Source of the DNA: Companilactobacillus farciminis KCTC 3681 = DSM 20184
Lineage (GTDB): Bacteria > Bacillota > Bacilli > Lactobacillales > Lactobacillaceae
DNA length: 64,000 bases
Assembly: GCF_002706745.1 (NCBI RefSeq)
Contig: NZ_CP017702.1
Coordinates: 2,487,840 to 2,551,839 of the forward strand
Direction of reading: 5' to 3'
Shown here piece by piece: positions 19,222 to 27,750 of the stretch; position 1 is the stretch's first letter; the number at the start of each line of letters is the position of its first letter. Made by a program: the position numbers and the translations under genes. Below the pieces are notes generated by a model, which was given only the letters and a program-made list of their open reading frames with translations, searched no databases and was not told the origin of the DNA.

Positions 19222-20832
19222 ATGAAAAAAGATTCATTACTTAAGAGTTCTCTCTGGATTTCCATCAGTGGGATTCTTTCAAGAATACTTTCGGTCGTCT
19301 ATATTATTCCTTGGAATCTTTGGATTGGCCCAGTAGCTGTTGGTGCTGCTAATGCTTTGTACGGGAAGGTTTACAATATTTATAATCTTTTCTTGATCAT
19401 CGCTACAGCTGGAATTCCTTCAGCTATCTCAAAAGAAGTTGCTGCTCACAATGCTTTAGGTCGTTTTGACCAAAGTGAGAAGCTTTTCAAAAAATATACG
19501 ATTTACATGTCTCTGGTCGGAATCGTCTTGGCATTCATCATGTTCTTCGGAGCTAAATACGTGGCAATTGTATTAGCTGCCGGCGATATGCGTGTTGTAA
19601 CGCCGATTAAATACTTGAGTATTGCAATGCTGATTATTCCAGCTTTAGGTATCTTACGTGGTTATATTCAAGGATATGCCTTCATTTCCTACTCCGCTTT
19701 TTCACAAGTTATTGAACAAATTGCTCGTGTGGCTTACATGCTTTATGCAACTTATACAATTATGATCTTGCAAAAAGGTAGCTACATGGCAGCTGTTAAC
19801 CAATCAACTTTAGCTTCATTTATTGGAGCAACTTTAGCATATGTATTCCTCTTGTGGATTCGTATTCGAGTTAGAAAGACTGTGACTGTTCCTGATATCA
19901 AACCAAGCGACAACGTAAAAGACAACGGTCCTGAAATTAGCTTTAATTCAATGTTACGTTCGGCTATTCCGTTCTTATTAGTCGACACGATCATGACAGT
20001 CTTGCAATTGTTCGACCAAACGACCTTCACTTGGATCTACGAATTGATCTTACACGCTAGTCAAAAGACGATTGATGACTTGTATGCGATGTTCGGATTC
20101 CAAGCTAACAAGTTGATCATGGTCTTAGTTTCCTTAGCAATTTCGGTTTCAGCTTCCGTTATACCAGCGTTATCCGCTATGATTACTCGTAAGAGCGGCT
20201 TGAAAACTGTCCAAAAACTAATGCAAAATATCGTTCAATTCACGTTCTTCATTATTTTGCCAGCTACTTTTGGAATGATGGCTATTAGTCGTCAATTATG
20301 GACCGTTTTCGTCTTCTACGACCAAAGCATCCTCGGTTCTAAAGTCTTGATTGTCTCTTGTGTTGAAGCTTTCTTCTATTGTTTATTCATGATTTTGGAA
20401 AACATTCTTCAAGTTACGCATCACGTTAGAAAATCACTAATTTACTTGGCATTTGCCTACATTATCAAAATGATTTTACAAGTTCCACTGACAGTTAGTT
20501 TAGGAGTTTACGGACCAGTTACCGCTACTGCAATCTCCTTTATCCTGATGTCATATTTTGCTTTCAGGTTGATCAACAAGCAGTTCCAAATCGTCAATAA
20601 AGACTTAGGTAAGAAATTATTGCGAATCTTTATCGATGGACTTGTGATGCTAGTAGTCGTTGCCGTCGCTAACTTCTTTATCGTCAAAGTAATTTCTGAC
20701 GCTACTAAAGTTGGTGCCGTTATCGTTATCATCATCTGTGGTCTGATTGGGATAATAGTTTACGGATTCTTAGCTTATAAAGATGGATCATTGAGTATTC
20801 TAAAAGATATTCGTGATACTAAGATTTACTAA
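19222..20832 (+). CDS. MurJ/SpoVB-family polysaccharide or lipid II flippase
   Basis: 536-residue MOP-superfamily exporter with about 14 spans. The opening SSLWISISGILSRILSVVYIIPW and later AAGIPSAISKEVA-type segment (seen as TAGIPSAISKEVAAHNALG) are typical of the YtgP/SpoVB/MurJ group that flips lipid-linked cell-wall precursors across the membrane. Weak ribosome site GGAAA. Preceded by a DUF1304 gene and followed by a long terminator. Whether it is the essential lipid II flippase or a paralogue for another polysaccharide cannot be told. Confidence 0.85.
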   Translation: MKKDSLLKSSLWISISGILSRILSVVYIIPWNLWIGPVAVGAANALYGKVYNIYNLFLIIATAGIPSAISKEVAAHNALGRFDQSEKLFKKYTIYMSLVGIVLAFIMFFGAKYVAIVLAAGDMRVVTPIKYLSIAMLIIPALGILRGYIQGYAFISYSAFSQVIEQIARVAYMLYATYTIMILQKGSYMAAVNQSTLASFIGATLAYVFLLWIRIRVRKTVTVPDIKPSDNVKDNGPEISFNSMLRSAIPFLLVDTIMTVLQLFDQTTFTWIYELILHASQKTIDDLYAMFGFQANKLIMVLVSLAISVSASVIPALSAMITRKSGLKTVQKLMQNIVQFTFFIILPATFGMMAISRQLWTVFVFYDQSILGSKVLIVSCVEAFFYCLFMILENILQVTHHVRKSLIYLAFAYIIKMILQVPLTVSLGVYGPVTATAISFILMSYFAFRLINKQFQIVNKDLGKKLLRIFIDGLVMLVVVAVANFFIVKVISDATKVGAVIVIIICGLIGIIVYGFLAYKDGSLSILKDIRDTKIY

Positions 20833-20849
20833 TCAGAAAAAATACTATA

Positions 20850-20908
20850 TAGGATATTATTTGGACAACGGCAAATATTGCAGTGTTCGAATAATATTCT
20901 TTTTGTTA
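20850..20908 (+). terminator. Long hairpin terminator
   Basis: GGATATTATTTGGACA pairs with TGTTCGAATAATATTC over about 15 bp with few mismatches, with a second inner hairpin (GCAAATATTGC), then CTTTTTG. Confidence 0.75.
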
Positions 20909-20939
20909 TTAATAATTTTTTATCAATAAACAATCTTAT

Positions 20940-20991
20940 TTGACGTCAAAAATAAAAAATAGTATCGTATTACTTATTGCAAACGATTACT
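20940..20991 (+). promoter_or_regulatory. Candidate promoter and LacI-type operator of the fructokinase gene
   Basis: TTGACG at 20940-20945, 17-nt spacer, TATCGT at 20963-20968. Just downstream, TGCAAACGATTACT (20978-20991) resembles cre/LacI-family operators (about 11 of 14 positions of the cre consensus) and would overlap the start of transcription. Pattern match by eye. Confidence 0.4.
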
Positions 20992-21016
20992 ATTAATTGC
21001 CAAGGAGAGATTTATT

Positions 21017-21889
21017 TTGCTAGTAGGAAGTATTGAAGCAGGTGGAACAAAATTTGTTTGTGCTGTTGGTGACGAAGACTACCGTATCAAGGATAGTATC
21101 CATTTTCCAACAACAACACCCGAGGAAACATTAAGAAAAACAATCGATTATTTCAAACAATTCGATATCGAAGCTCTCGGTATTGCTTCATTTGGACCAA
21201 TCGAACAACGTAAGAATTCACCAAAATATGGTTACATCACTTCAACACCTAAGCCAGGTTGGAAAGACACTGACTTTGTTGGTGCTTTGAAGAAGGAATT
21301 AAACGTACCAATGTTTTGGACAACTGACGTTAACGGTTCTGCTTACGGCGAATACGTAATGTCAACTTTAGCTAACGAAAAAATCGATTCATTGGTTTAC
21401 TACACAATCGGTACTGGTGTGGGAGCTGGTGCAATTGCGGATGGTAAATTCATCGGTAACGTTGGCCACCCTGAAATGGGACACACTTTCTTGAAACGTC
21501 ACCCTGATGACTTAGATTTCAAAGGAATTTGCCCATTCCACGGTGATTGTCTTGAAGGTTTAGTAGCCGGACCTACATTTGATGCCCGTTTAGGTAAACC
21601 TGGTAAGGACGTTCCATTGACTGACCATGTTTGGGATATCATGGCCTATTACGTTGCTCAAGCTGCTATCCAAGCTACCTTGATTCTTCGTCCTGACAAG
21701 ATCGTCTTCGGTGGCGGTGTTGTTAGTGAAACATTCTTAGATAAAGTTCGTGTTCAATTTAAGGAATTACTCAATGACTATGTTGAAGTTCCAGAATTAG
21801 ACAAATACATCACAATGCCCGTAGTTAAGAACAACGGTTCAGCTACACTAGGTGATTTCGCCTTGGCTATTCGTGAATTACAAGACTAA
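21017..21889 (+). CDS. ROK-family fructokinase
   Basis: 290-residue sugar kinase, ATP-dependent, cytosolic. ATP-binding GSIEAGGTKFVCAVG at the start, catalytic aspartate in TTDVNGSAYGE, and the zinc-site series GHTFLKRH...CPFHGDCLEG with ROK signature GVGAGAIADGKFIG. The lack of an N-terminal helix-turn-helix makes it a kinase, not a ROK repressor. By family (ScrK/GmuE type) it phosphorylates fructose at C6. Start is TTG at 21017, set by AAGGAGAG 7 nt upstream. Single-gene unit with its own terminator; an upstream LacI/CcpA-like operator suggests carbon control. Confidence 0.9.
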   Translation: MLVGSIEAGGTKFVCAVGDEDYRIKDSIHFPTTTPEETLRKTIDYFKQFDIEALGIASFGPIEQRKNSPKYGYITSTPKPGWKDTDFVGALKKELNVPMFWTTDVNGSAYGEYVMSTLANEKIDSLVYYTIGTGVGAGAIADGKFIGNVGHPEMGHTFLKRHPDDLDFKGICPFHGDCLEGLVAGPTFDARLGKPGKDVPLTDHVWDIMAYYVAQAAIQATLILRPDKIVFGGGVVSETFLDKVRVQFKELLNDYVEVPELDKYITMPVVKNNGSATLGDFALAIRELQD

Positions 21890-21930
21890 AAAAATTCTCA
21901 CTAGAAAATCAATCTAGTGAGAATTTTTTT
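21887..21930. terminator. Bidirectional intrinsic terminator
   Basis: Near-perfect 18-bp stem: AAATTCTCACTAGA with TCTAGTGAGAATTT (21913-21930), A and T runs outside; separates the fructokinase and GtrA genes. Confidence 0.92.
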
Positions 21931-21933
21931 GCA

Positions 21934-22344
21934 TTAATTTCTTTTTCTAAAAATAATAAACTTGCTAAAAATATAGTTCAGTAAAACAACCACGACATTG
22001 GCGATAATTTTTACGATAAATCCATTGCCGTGCAATAAAACCATTCCAATAAACATCGTTCCTTGGTCAAACACCCAAGATCCACCTCTGAATAAGAAGA
22101 AAGATCCCATTTCTTGGAAGAAAGCTTTCCAAGTCTTGGTATGAGAATTAAAGACCCACAACTTATTCGTGACGTAAGCAAATAGAACTGAAATCACATA
22201 CGCAATCGCGTTCGCAATTTGAGAATTCATATTCAAAACGCGCCACAACAAGGCAAAGGCCACGTAATTTACTACAGTTGTTAAGACTCCGAAAAATAAA
22301 TAGGGAATCGCATCTTTATATTTACTCCACAATTCTTTTATCAT
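21934..22344 (-). CDS. GtrA-family membrane protein
   Basis: 136 residues with four hydrophobic spans. PYLFFGVLTTVVNYVAF at the start and the closing NYIFSKFIIFRKR are diagnostic of the GtrA family, small proteins implicated in moving or presenting lipid-linked sugars during cell-wall glycosylation. AAGGATATG precedes the ATG. It follows the Zn/Mn transporter genes on the same strand after 12 nt but has no obvious functional link to them; no glycosyltransferase is adjacent. Confidence 0.88.
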   Translation of the reverse strand: MIKELWSKYKDAIPYLFFGVLTTVVNYVAFALLWRVLNMNSQIANAIAYVISVLFAYVTNKLWVFNSHTKTWKAFFQEMGSFFLFRGGSWVFDQGTMFIGMVLLHGNGFIVKIIANVVVVLLNYIFSKFIIFRKRN

Positions 22345-22356
22345 CTATACATATCC

Positions 22357-23154
22357 TTAATGGTTTAATTTCCAATTTTTGTAACTTAGTCCTAAGAAAT
22401 AAGCAATTACTTCAAAGCCAGAAATAAAGAATGTCACTGGCCAATTGGTTATGAAAGCTAGATATAACCCTAACCAAACTCCTATTAATGACAAGCCAAC
22501 TGAAACCATGATCAACTTAGGCACCGTATGAACGACATATTTGGCCGTTGCTCCTGGCAAAGTCAATAAAACAAAGACCAGCAGTGACCCAACGATTTGA
22601 GCACCGATACTGACGCTGAGAGCCAAAGTTACTAAAAAGGCTATCGAGAGTAACCTAGTCTTCAAACCAGCGGCACGAGCCCCAATATGGTCAAATGAAT
22701 CAAAAGCGAGCGGTTTATAGAAAATAATAAAGACAAAAATGACAAATAATGCCAAAATCATCAATTGTTGAACTTCTTTGGAACTGATTCCGACGATACT
22801 ACCAAACAAGATATTCGTCGCGTAACTACTTGATTCTGATGATAACGATAAAAACAGAATTCCTAAACCAATAAACAATGACGAAATCGCACTGATCGAT
22901 GCTTCACGTCTGGAAGATTCGCTACTCAAACTACCGACAGCAATCGAACTGACTAAGGTGAACAAAATCATTCCCGCTAATGGTGAAATACCAACGAGAA
23001 TTCCAAATGAAGCTCCCGCAAAGCCAATTTCTGACAAGGTATGCGACAGAAATGACATATTTCTCGATACGACGAAGACTCCGACTAATCCAGCCGTTAT
23101 AGCGATAAAAGTACTAGCAATAAAGGCTTCGCGCATAAATTCATATTCAAACAT
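22357..23154 (-). CDS. Metal ABC transporter permease (ZnuB/MntB family)
   Basis: 265-residue ABC-3 type permease with 8-9 spans. The conserved LSEIGFAGASFGILVGISP segment and HIGARAAGLKTRLLS near the coupling helix identify the Zn/Mn family. I start at 23154 (MFEYEF) after GGGGAG; an upstream in-frame extension lies inside the ATPase gene. The start is immediately after the ATPase stop, so ATPase and permease are one operon with the substrate-binding lipoprotein. Confidence 0.92.
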   Translation of the reverse strand: MFEYEFMREAFIASTFIAITAGLVGVFVVSRNMSFLSHTLSEIGFAGASFGILVGISPLAGMILFTLVSSIAVGSLSSESSRREASISAISSLFIGLGILFLSLSSESSSYATNILFGSIVGISSKEVQQLMILALFVIFVFIIFYKPLAFDSFDHIGARAAGLKTRLLSIAFLVTLALSVSIGAQIVGSLLVFVLLTLPGATAKYVVHTVPKLIMVSVGLSLIGVWLGLYLAFITNWPVTFFISGFEVIAYFLGLSYKNWKLNH

Positions 23155-23155
23155 T

Positions 23156-23821
23156 TTAACTCCCCATCTCGAACATATCTTCAGAAACATCGCTGACTTT
23201 AACTTCTTTAAGCGTCTTATCTTCAAAGAATAACGCCCTAGTCGTATATTTCTTTGTTAATTCATAGTCGTGCGTAATGAAGATAACCGTCAAGTTATAC
23301 TTTTGATTCAATTCAGCGACCAGATCCATCAGTTGCATCTTCACTTCAACATCTAGGCTGGCTGTCGATTCGTCCAAAATCAGAATTTTCGGGTCATTCA
23401 ACAAAGCTTGTGCCAAATAGGCCTTTTGCTTTTCACCACCAGAAGCCAATCCTAAAGGACGATCTTTCAATTGTGTCAACTTAGTCTTCGTTAAGATTGT
23501 TTTAATCAGTTCATTGTCAGCTTTACGACGTTTCGGGCTGAGAGTGAACTTCAAATTCAAACGAACAAATTGTTCAATATTCAAAGGATAATCTAAATCG
23601 ATATTTCTGAATTGAGGCACATAACCGATTCTTTTGTGATTCATTTTCAACTCGCCACTAGTCTTCTTCTCAAGTCCCATCATGATTCTAACTAGAGTCG
23701 TCTTACCCGAACCATTAGGACCAATCAAACTAATAAAGTCGCCATCATTAATCGTAAAATTGACGTCCTTAAAAACTAGTTGCTTACCAAAACGCTTGGT
23801 TAAATTCTTTGCTTCAATCAC
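23156..23821 (-). CDS. Metal ABC transporter ATPase (ZnuC/MntA family)
   Basis: 221-residue ATPase with Walker A GPNGSGKTT, signature ASGGEKQK and Walker B ILILDESTASLD, powering the permease at 22357. Start GTG at 23821 (MIEAKNLTKRFG) is preferred: it falls 2 nt after the stop of the lipoprotein gene and gives the family's normal N-terminus. An ATG at 23872 would overlap that gene by 49 nt and add a non-homologous leader. Confidence 0.9.
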   Translation of the reverse strand: MIEAKNLTKRFGKQLVFKDVNFTINDGDFISLIGPNGSGKTTLVRIMMGLEKKTSGELKMNHKRIGYVPQFRNIDLDYPLNIEQFVRLNLKFTLSPKRRKADNELIKTILTKTKLTQLKDRPLGLASGGEKQKAYLAQALLNDPKILILDESTASLDVEVKMQLMDLVAELNQKYNLTVIFITHDYELTKKYTTRALFFEDKTLKEVKVSDVSEDMFEMGS

Positions 23822-23823
23822 AG

Positions 23824-24702
23824 TTATCTCTTCACTATCCTTTCGATTTGAGACAGATTGCCATTCATCCACTCATAATATCCTAAATCACTTGGTAAAG
23901 TTTCGGTGAAATAAATAATCGGAACTTTATTTTTTTTAGCCAAATTAGTCATTTTAGTGATAATACCACTAGTGACTTGTTTATTTACAACTAAAAAACT
24001 CACTTTATGGTGTCTCAGGCCATCTTCCATTTTCTTGATATCCTCAATCGATGGATCAGTATCTTCTTCGATTGCTTTAGCAAAATGAGGATTGGCGATA
24101 CTTACTCCCAAATCCTTCAACAAGTAATATGGCAATGGTTCTGTCACATAGGCTTTTTTACCAGCAGTCTGTTGTTTTAGTTTTGCTTCTCTTTCGACTA
24201 AGCCATTTAATTTTAATTTATATTTCTTAAAGTTAGCTTGATAGTAGGCTTTATTCTTAGGGTCGACCTGACTCATATGTTGAGCCACTGCCTGACTAAG
24301 TTTCTGCACATTCTTAACTCCGAACCAGACGTGTTCATTGTCACCATTTTGCTTATGCAAAACATCTCGAGAGAAATCAATCAGGTTTTTATCCTGACTA
24401 TTAGCCGTAACGATTTTTTCAACCCAATCATCATAGCCTAATCCACTGGCAACGATTAACCGTGAATCAGCGACTTGCTTAGCGTCATTGCTAGATGGCG
24501 AAAAACTATGTGGATCAACGTTGACCGACTTAATAATCGATTCCACATGATATTTATCCCCGACAACACTCTTCAATGGTTCTGTATATGTATTAACAGT
24601 CGTCGTAATAATTTTTTTATCCGATGCAGTTTTATGACCACATCCACCTACAAATATTAGTAGCGAAAACAAAACTAATAATAGTACATTTCTTTTTCGC
24701 AT
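23824..24702 (-). CDS. Zn/Mn-binding ABC transporter lipoprotein (ZnuA/TroA family)
   Basis: 292-residue solute-binding lipoprotein. Signal peptide ends in lipobox FVGGC (C21). NVDPHSFSPS carries the first ligand histidine, NEHVWFG the second, then NPHFAKAIEEDTDPS; the long linking helix fits the cluster A-I (TroA) fold. It captures zinc or manganese outside the membrane. First gene of a three-gene operon; AGGGGA ribosome site. The family splits between Zn and Mn, and the absence of a long His-rich loop gives no clear hint, so metal is not assigned. No Zur/MntR box recognised upstream, where the repeat and IS begin. Confidence 0.9.
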   Translation of the reverse strand: MRKRNVLLLVLFSLLIFVGGCGHKTASDKKIITTTVNTYTEPLKSVVGDKYHVESIIKSVNVDPHSFSPSSNDAKQVADSRLIVASGLGYDDWVEKIVTANSQDKNLIDFSRDVLHKQNGDNEHVWFGVKNVQKLSQAVAQHMSQVDPKNKAYYQANFKKYKLKLNGLVEREAKLKQQTAGKKAYVTEPLPYYLLKDLGVSIANPHFAKAIEEDTDPSIEDIKKMEDGLRHHKVSFLVVNKQVTSGIITKMTNLAKKNKVPIIYFTETLPSDLGYYEWMNGNLSQIERIVKR

Positions 24703-24749
24703 TCATTTTCCCCTATAATTCTTTTTTAAGTCGAATTACCATTAAGATT

Positions 24750-24782
24750 CCGTCCTCCATAGCAAAGAAAATTTGGCTGGAA
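24750..24782 (-). repeat. Structured repeat, copy D/E: left part, split by the IS
   Basis: CCGTCCTCC followed by the arm TAGCAAAGAAAATTTGGCT and GGAA, i.e. the 3' arm of a C-type copy in reverse orientation. It breaks off at GAA, resuming at 26479 after the insertion. Confidence 0.85.
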
Positions 24783-24837
24783 TGCACTCTGCCTTGTCAA
24801 GTTGACATTTCAATAGAGTTAAAATTATAAAACATAT

Positions 24838-25731
24838 TTAAATGGCTTTATTCCGGTATTCCGCTGGAGTAAAGCCATTTATTTTGTCTGATCTATCTTG
24901 ATTGTTAAAGTAATCTATTCCTTCTTTAACTAGATTCTTCAACTCTTCCAGCGTAGCTGGTGTAGGATGAAGATCCATCCAACGTAATTTAAAATCGTTC
25001 CACCAGCGTTCCATTGGTGAATTATCATAAGGAGTCCCTGGTCTGGACATACTTCTAGAAACTTTATGTTGTGCTAGTAATTTATTAAAACTGTTAGCTA
25101 CATAAGCTGACCCTCGGTCCGTATGGACCATAGGGTGCACGTCTCCTTCATTTTTAAATACTTCTTCAAACATGGTCATTTCAGCTTCTGCCGTCTCAGT
25201 GGGTGTTATTATGTATCCCAATAGAAAACGTCCATAAAGATCCAATATTCCACTTAGTCGTACTTTGTATCTTTTATTTGGTCCATATTCTATTTGTGTT
25301 GAATCTGTTAGCCAAACTTCATTTGGCTTAGTAACTTTAAAATTTTGATCTAAGATATTATCTTGAATATATTTTTCTTCTTTTTCTTTTCTATTTATCT
25401 TTTTCTTCCGTACTTTACAAACAAGATTCAATTCATTCATTACTCTTCTTACTCGTTTTAATGATAATTTAAATCCTAGTTTATTTTCGTGTATAAGATG
25501 AGTAAGTATTTTACCTGCTCCAACACTTCCATTGTGTTCTTCATATATTCTCTTAACATGTTTTTTTAGAGTTCTGTCTTGTTTTTCCCAGACAGTTTCT
25601 TTACGATTAATGCTTTTGTGATAGGCTTGTCGACTGACACCTATGTACTCTAATAGGATAGTTTCCCATCCATGATGGCTTTGACATACTTCCTTTATCG
25701 CTTGGTAAGCATGCCTATGCTGTTTGTTCAC
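24838..25731 (-). CDS. IS150-type transposase OrfB (DDE integrase domain)
   Basis: 297 residues: HTH_21-like N-terminus, then the rve integrase core with D143 (LTDSTQ), D205 (HTDRGSAY) and E241 (SPMERWWND), spacing D-62-D-35-E as in IS3 elements. It overlaps OrfA by 4 nt (GTGA) in the -1 frame. The -1 frame is open back through the A8 run at about 25756-25763, so an OrfAB fusion by programmed -1 frameshifting is likely, as in IS150. Catalytic residues all present, so the element may be active. Confidence 0.93.
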   Translation of the reverse strand: MNKQHRHAYQAIKEVCQSHHGWETILLEYIGVSRQAYHKSINRKETVWEKQDRTLKKHVKRIYEEHNGSVGAGKILTHLIHENKLGFKLSLKRVRRVMNELNLVCKVRKKKINRKEKEEKYIQDNILDQNFKVTKPNEVWLTDSTQIEYGPNKRYKVRLSGILDLYGRFLLGYIITPTETAEAEMTMFEEVFKNEGDVHPMVHTDRGSAYVANSFNKLLAQHKVSRSMSRPGTPYDNSPMERWWNDFKLRWMDLHPTPATLEELKNLVKEGIDYFNNQDRSDKINGFTPAEYRNKAI

Positions 25732-26408
25732 TCCCCACGCTGGATTTCTTCGAATTTTTTTTCAAAAGCCTCTATAGCGTTACGTTTATTTAATTCAGCC
25801 TTTAATTGTCTATTTTCTAGTTTTAATTTATCAACTTCTGTTAAACTCTTTTCTTTGACGTAACCTCTGCGTCCTCGCTTATCAGCGAGGGCAGAGTATC
25901 CTTGTTTCTTCACGATTAATACCCAATTGCGTACTTGTTGATAGGAAACTTGAAAATGTTCCGAAGCTTCAGAGTATGAATGTTTTTGAAGAGTTACGTA
26001 TTCAACTACTTCAATTCTTTCTTCAAGAGTGGTTTTCTTCGACATTGTAACGACCTTCTTTCTAACAGGCGTAGCCTTGATTAGATTCTTGTCATTATTA
26101 TACTGTATTATCCAATATCTCAATTGTTTAGAAGAACGTAGTTTAAACTTTATAGATACTTCTTTAAGAGTCCCTTCGCCATTAAGATAAGCACTGACAG
26201 CTTGAATCTTAGTCTCATAACTATATTTCTTGGGAACTTGAGGGATTAATCCCTTTTCACCGTATGCTTGAAATAAGGTAAGCCAACCTCTAGCAGTAAT
26301 AGGATTAACTCCGATTGATCTGCAATATTCTATAAATATTATTTCTGACTTTACTTTCAAATAGTCTTTAATTATTTTTATCTTGAACTCTGATTCGTAC
26401 TTCTTCAT
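25728..26408 (-). CDS. IS150-type OrfA (helix-turn-helix protein)
   Basis: 226 residues with two to three helix-turn-helix units (around residues 5-50, 60-110, 115-165) and a C-terminal leucine-rich coiled coil (about 185-222, LKLENRQLKAELNKR) used for multimerisation. Start at ATG 26408 because AGAAGGG lies upstream; the longer reading to 26432 has none. Ends GAA AAA AAA TTC ... TGA, the A8 run being the frameshift site for OrfAB. Binds the IS ends and limits transposition in IS3 relatives. Confidence 0.9.
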   Translation of the reverse strand: MKKYESEFKIKIIKDYLKVKSEIIFIEYCRSIGVNPITARGWLTLFQAYGEKGLIPQVPKKYSYETKIQAVSAYLNGEGTLKEVSIKFKLRSSKQLRYWIIQYNNDKNLIKATPVRKKVVTMSKKTTLEERIEVVEYVTLQKHSYSEASEHFQVSYQQVRNWVLIVKKQGYSALADKRGRRGYVKEKSLTEVDKLKLENRQLKAELNKRNAIEAFEKKFEEIQRGE

Positions 26409-26478
26409 AAAAAAATCCCTTCTGATTTTCATCTGAAATTATTCCATTTCATATGTCAACCACAAAGGGAGTATAGCA

Positions 26479-26614
26479 GAACGTAGTGGGCACGATTTTG
26501 AGCTTTTGCATAAACCAAGTGCGCAAAATCTCAAAACTCGACCTTATTCTAAGCAACAAGTTGCTAAGAATAAATTCACTACTGAGCCAATTTTCTTTGC
26601 TATTCCGGACTAGA
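26479..26614 (-). repeat. Structured repeat, copy D/E: right part
   Basis: Continuation of the copy begun at 24750. On the minus strand: CTAGTCCGGAATAGCAAAG..., left loop CA, P2 GTAGTG / CACTAC, P3 the same hairpin as copy A (TAGCAAC-TT-GTTGCTT), P4 TTTTGAGATTTTGC / GCAAAAGCTCAAAA. Its P3 matches copy A and its P1 matches copy C, so stems are shuffled among copies. Confidence 0.85.
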
Positions 26615-26661
26615 TAGTGGTTCTATTTTTTTATCACAGAAGTAACAAATAAAAGACGTTA

Positions 26662-26731
26662 TCTAGTCGGTAGTGACAGCTTTATGGATGCTCAGTACTG
26701 AAATTTCACTTAGCGATTTATCGGCTCTTGT
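26662..26731 (+). repeat. Structured repeat, copy G (truncated, B type)
   Basis: TCTAGTCGGTAGTGACAGCTT (shown in part) with the B-type left arm AGCTTTATGGATGCTCAG, P2 GTACTG and half of P3, then loses similarity. With D/E it forms the inverted counterpart of the B-C pair at 17972-18359, including the shared flank AAAGACGTTATCTAGTC. Confidence 0.75.
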
Positions 26732-26825
26732 CATAGTTTGGTTATTTAAAAATGCAGAAGAGTTCTATATTCACTATATATGATTTCATTTTTTTGAATT
26801 AAACGAGATAAATAATAAAACTAGG

Positions 26826-26995
26826 ATCCAGTCTGGAGCACAAGTTCTGTGATGGCTCAGCCGCCAAATTTTTGTTAGTGCTTTAGCACTTACAAAAAGG
26901 CCTAGTTTTGAGATTTTGCGTCTTTGGGGCCATGCAAAAGCTCAAAATAGTGCCGGCAGCGTTCCAGCCAATCACAGGACTTGTGTGGAAGACGG
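26826..26995 (+). repeat. Structured repeat, copy F
   Basis: Begins TCCAGTCTGG, ends GGAAGACGG. P1 ACAAGTTCTGTGATGGCT / AGCCAATCACAGGACTTGT; loops GCTCA and CGTTCCAGCC; P2 as copy A; P3 TTTTTGT-AGTGC / GCACT-ACAAAAA; P4 as copy E (TTTTGAG / CTCAAAA). Confidence 0.85.
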
Positions 26996-27006
26996 CATTT
27001 TACATT

Positions 27007-27037
27007 AACCAAATTTTCTTTGCTATGGAGGACGGAA
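27007..27037 (+). repeat. Structured repeat remnant H
   Basis: Isolated C-type right arm, CCAAATTTTCTTTGCTATGG followed by AGGACGGA, just after copy F. No left arm nearby, which suggests copy F lies inside or recombined with an older C-type copy. Confidence 0.65.
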
Positions 27038-27079
27038 TACTACAGGAACCCCTCTATTCAACAATTATCCCACTAAAAT

Positions 27080-27117
27080 AGAGGTCCGAACAAAACATAA
27101 GTTTTGAACCGACCTCT
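27080..27117 (-). terminator. Intrinsic terminator of the lipoprotein gene
   Basis: AGAGGTC-GTTCAAAAC pairs with GTTTTG-GGACCTCT (27080-27096 with 27101-27117), followed on the minus strand by ATTTTAG. Confidence 0.7.
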
Positions 27118-27160
27118 TAAGAATATAACTAATTATTATATTAAAGGCAAGTTAGTGCGA

Positions 27161-27694
27161 CTACCAGATTTGGAAGTATTGGCCATTAGCCGGAACTAAA
27201 TAGCTACCTACTGGTGAATCGGAATTCTTGCTATAAATATTGATTTGATAACCATTCACATCATTCCAAGTGACTTTGCCATTAGCAACGTATTGAGTTG
27301 TCGACTTGTCATAAGTTGTACTTAACTTGTCAGCCAAAAATTCAACTGCTTCTTGAGAAGTTGTTAAATTAACTGATTGTTGAGTTTGGTCTTGTTGATT
27401 GTCAGATTGATCTTGGGTTTGATCAGTCGTTGTTTGACTAGTTGTCTGATCTTGTTGCGTTTGATCTGAATCAGATTCCTTACTAGGATCTTCTTTTTCT
27501 GATGAAGCTGTCTCGTCAGTTGATTTAGTTGATTTCGTAGTTTGATTTGATTTAGTCGATTTTTTGGGAGTATTGCTTGTTGTCTGTTCAGTCTTATCGC
27601 TAGATGTCTTCAAATCAGCTGATTGTTGATTGGCACAACCTGCTAATAAGAGTCCGGATAAGCTCAACGTTACGATAGATAATCTCTTAAACAT
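27161..27694 (-). CDS. Lipoprotein with Ser/Thr/Gln-rich linker, unknown function
   Basis: 177 residues. Signal peptide with lipobox LLAGC (C20), then about 90 residues of low complexity rich in Ser, Thr, Gln, Lys and Asp, then a compact C-terminal region of about 65 residues (from SQEAVEFLADKL to YFQIW) with the look of a small beta-rich domain. Start at 27694 follows AAGGAGGT. The linker probably spans the cell wall. No family recognised. Upstream of it, across 70 bp holding a parS-like site, lies the racemase gene, also on the minus strand. Confidence 0.75.
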   Translation of the reverse strand: MFKRLSIVTLSLSGLLLAGCANQQSADLKTSSDKTEQTTSNTPKKSTKSNQTTKSTKSTDETASSEKEDPSKESDSDQTQQDQTTSQTTTDQTQDQSDNQQDQTQQSVNLTTSQEAVEFLADKLSTTYDKSTTQYVANGKVTWNDVNGYQINIYSKNSDSPVGSYLVPANGQYFQIW

Positions 27695-27750
27695 AAAAAA
27701 TACCTCCTTATACATTTGCCATTATAGCGAATGTATAAAGAGGTACGCAA

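Larger units (their letters stand above)
24783..26478 (-). mobile_element. IS3-family (IS150-like) insertion sequence
   Basis: 1696-bp element. Ends are TG...CA: left TGCACTCTGCC, right (complement) TGCTATACTCCC, with a longer match at GTTGACAT in both ends. GAA occurs at 24780-24782 and again at 26479-26481, consistent with a 3-bp target duplication. Removing the element and one GAA restores an uninterrupted structured repeat, which fixes the boundaries. Two overlapping transposase frames with a G-A8 slippery run. Looks intact. Confidence 0.92.
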
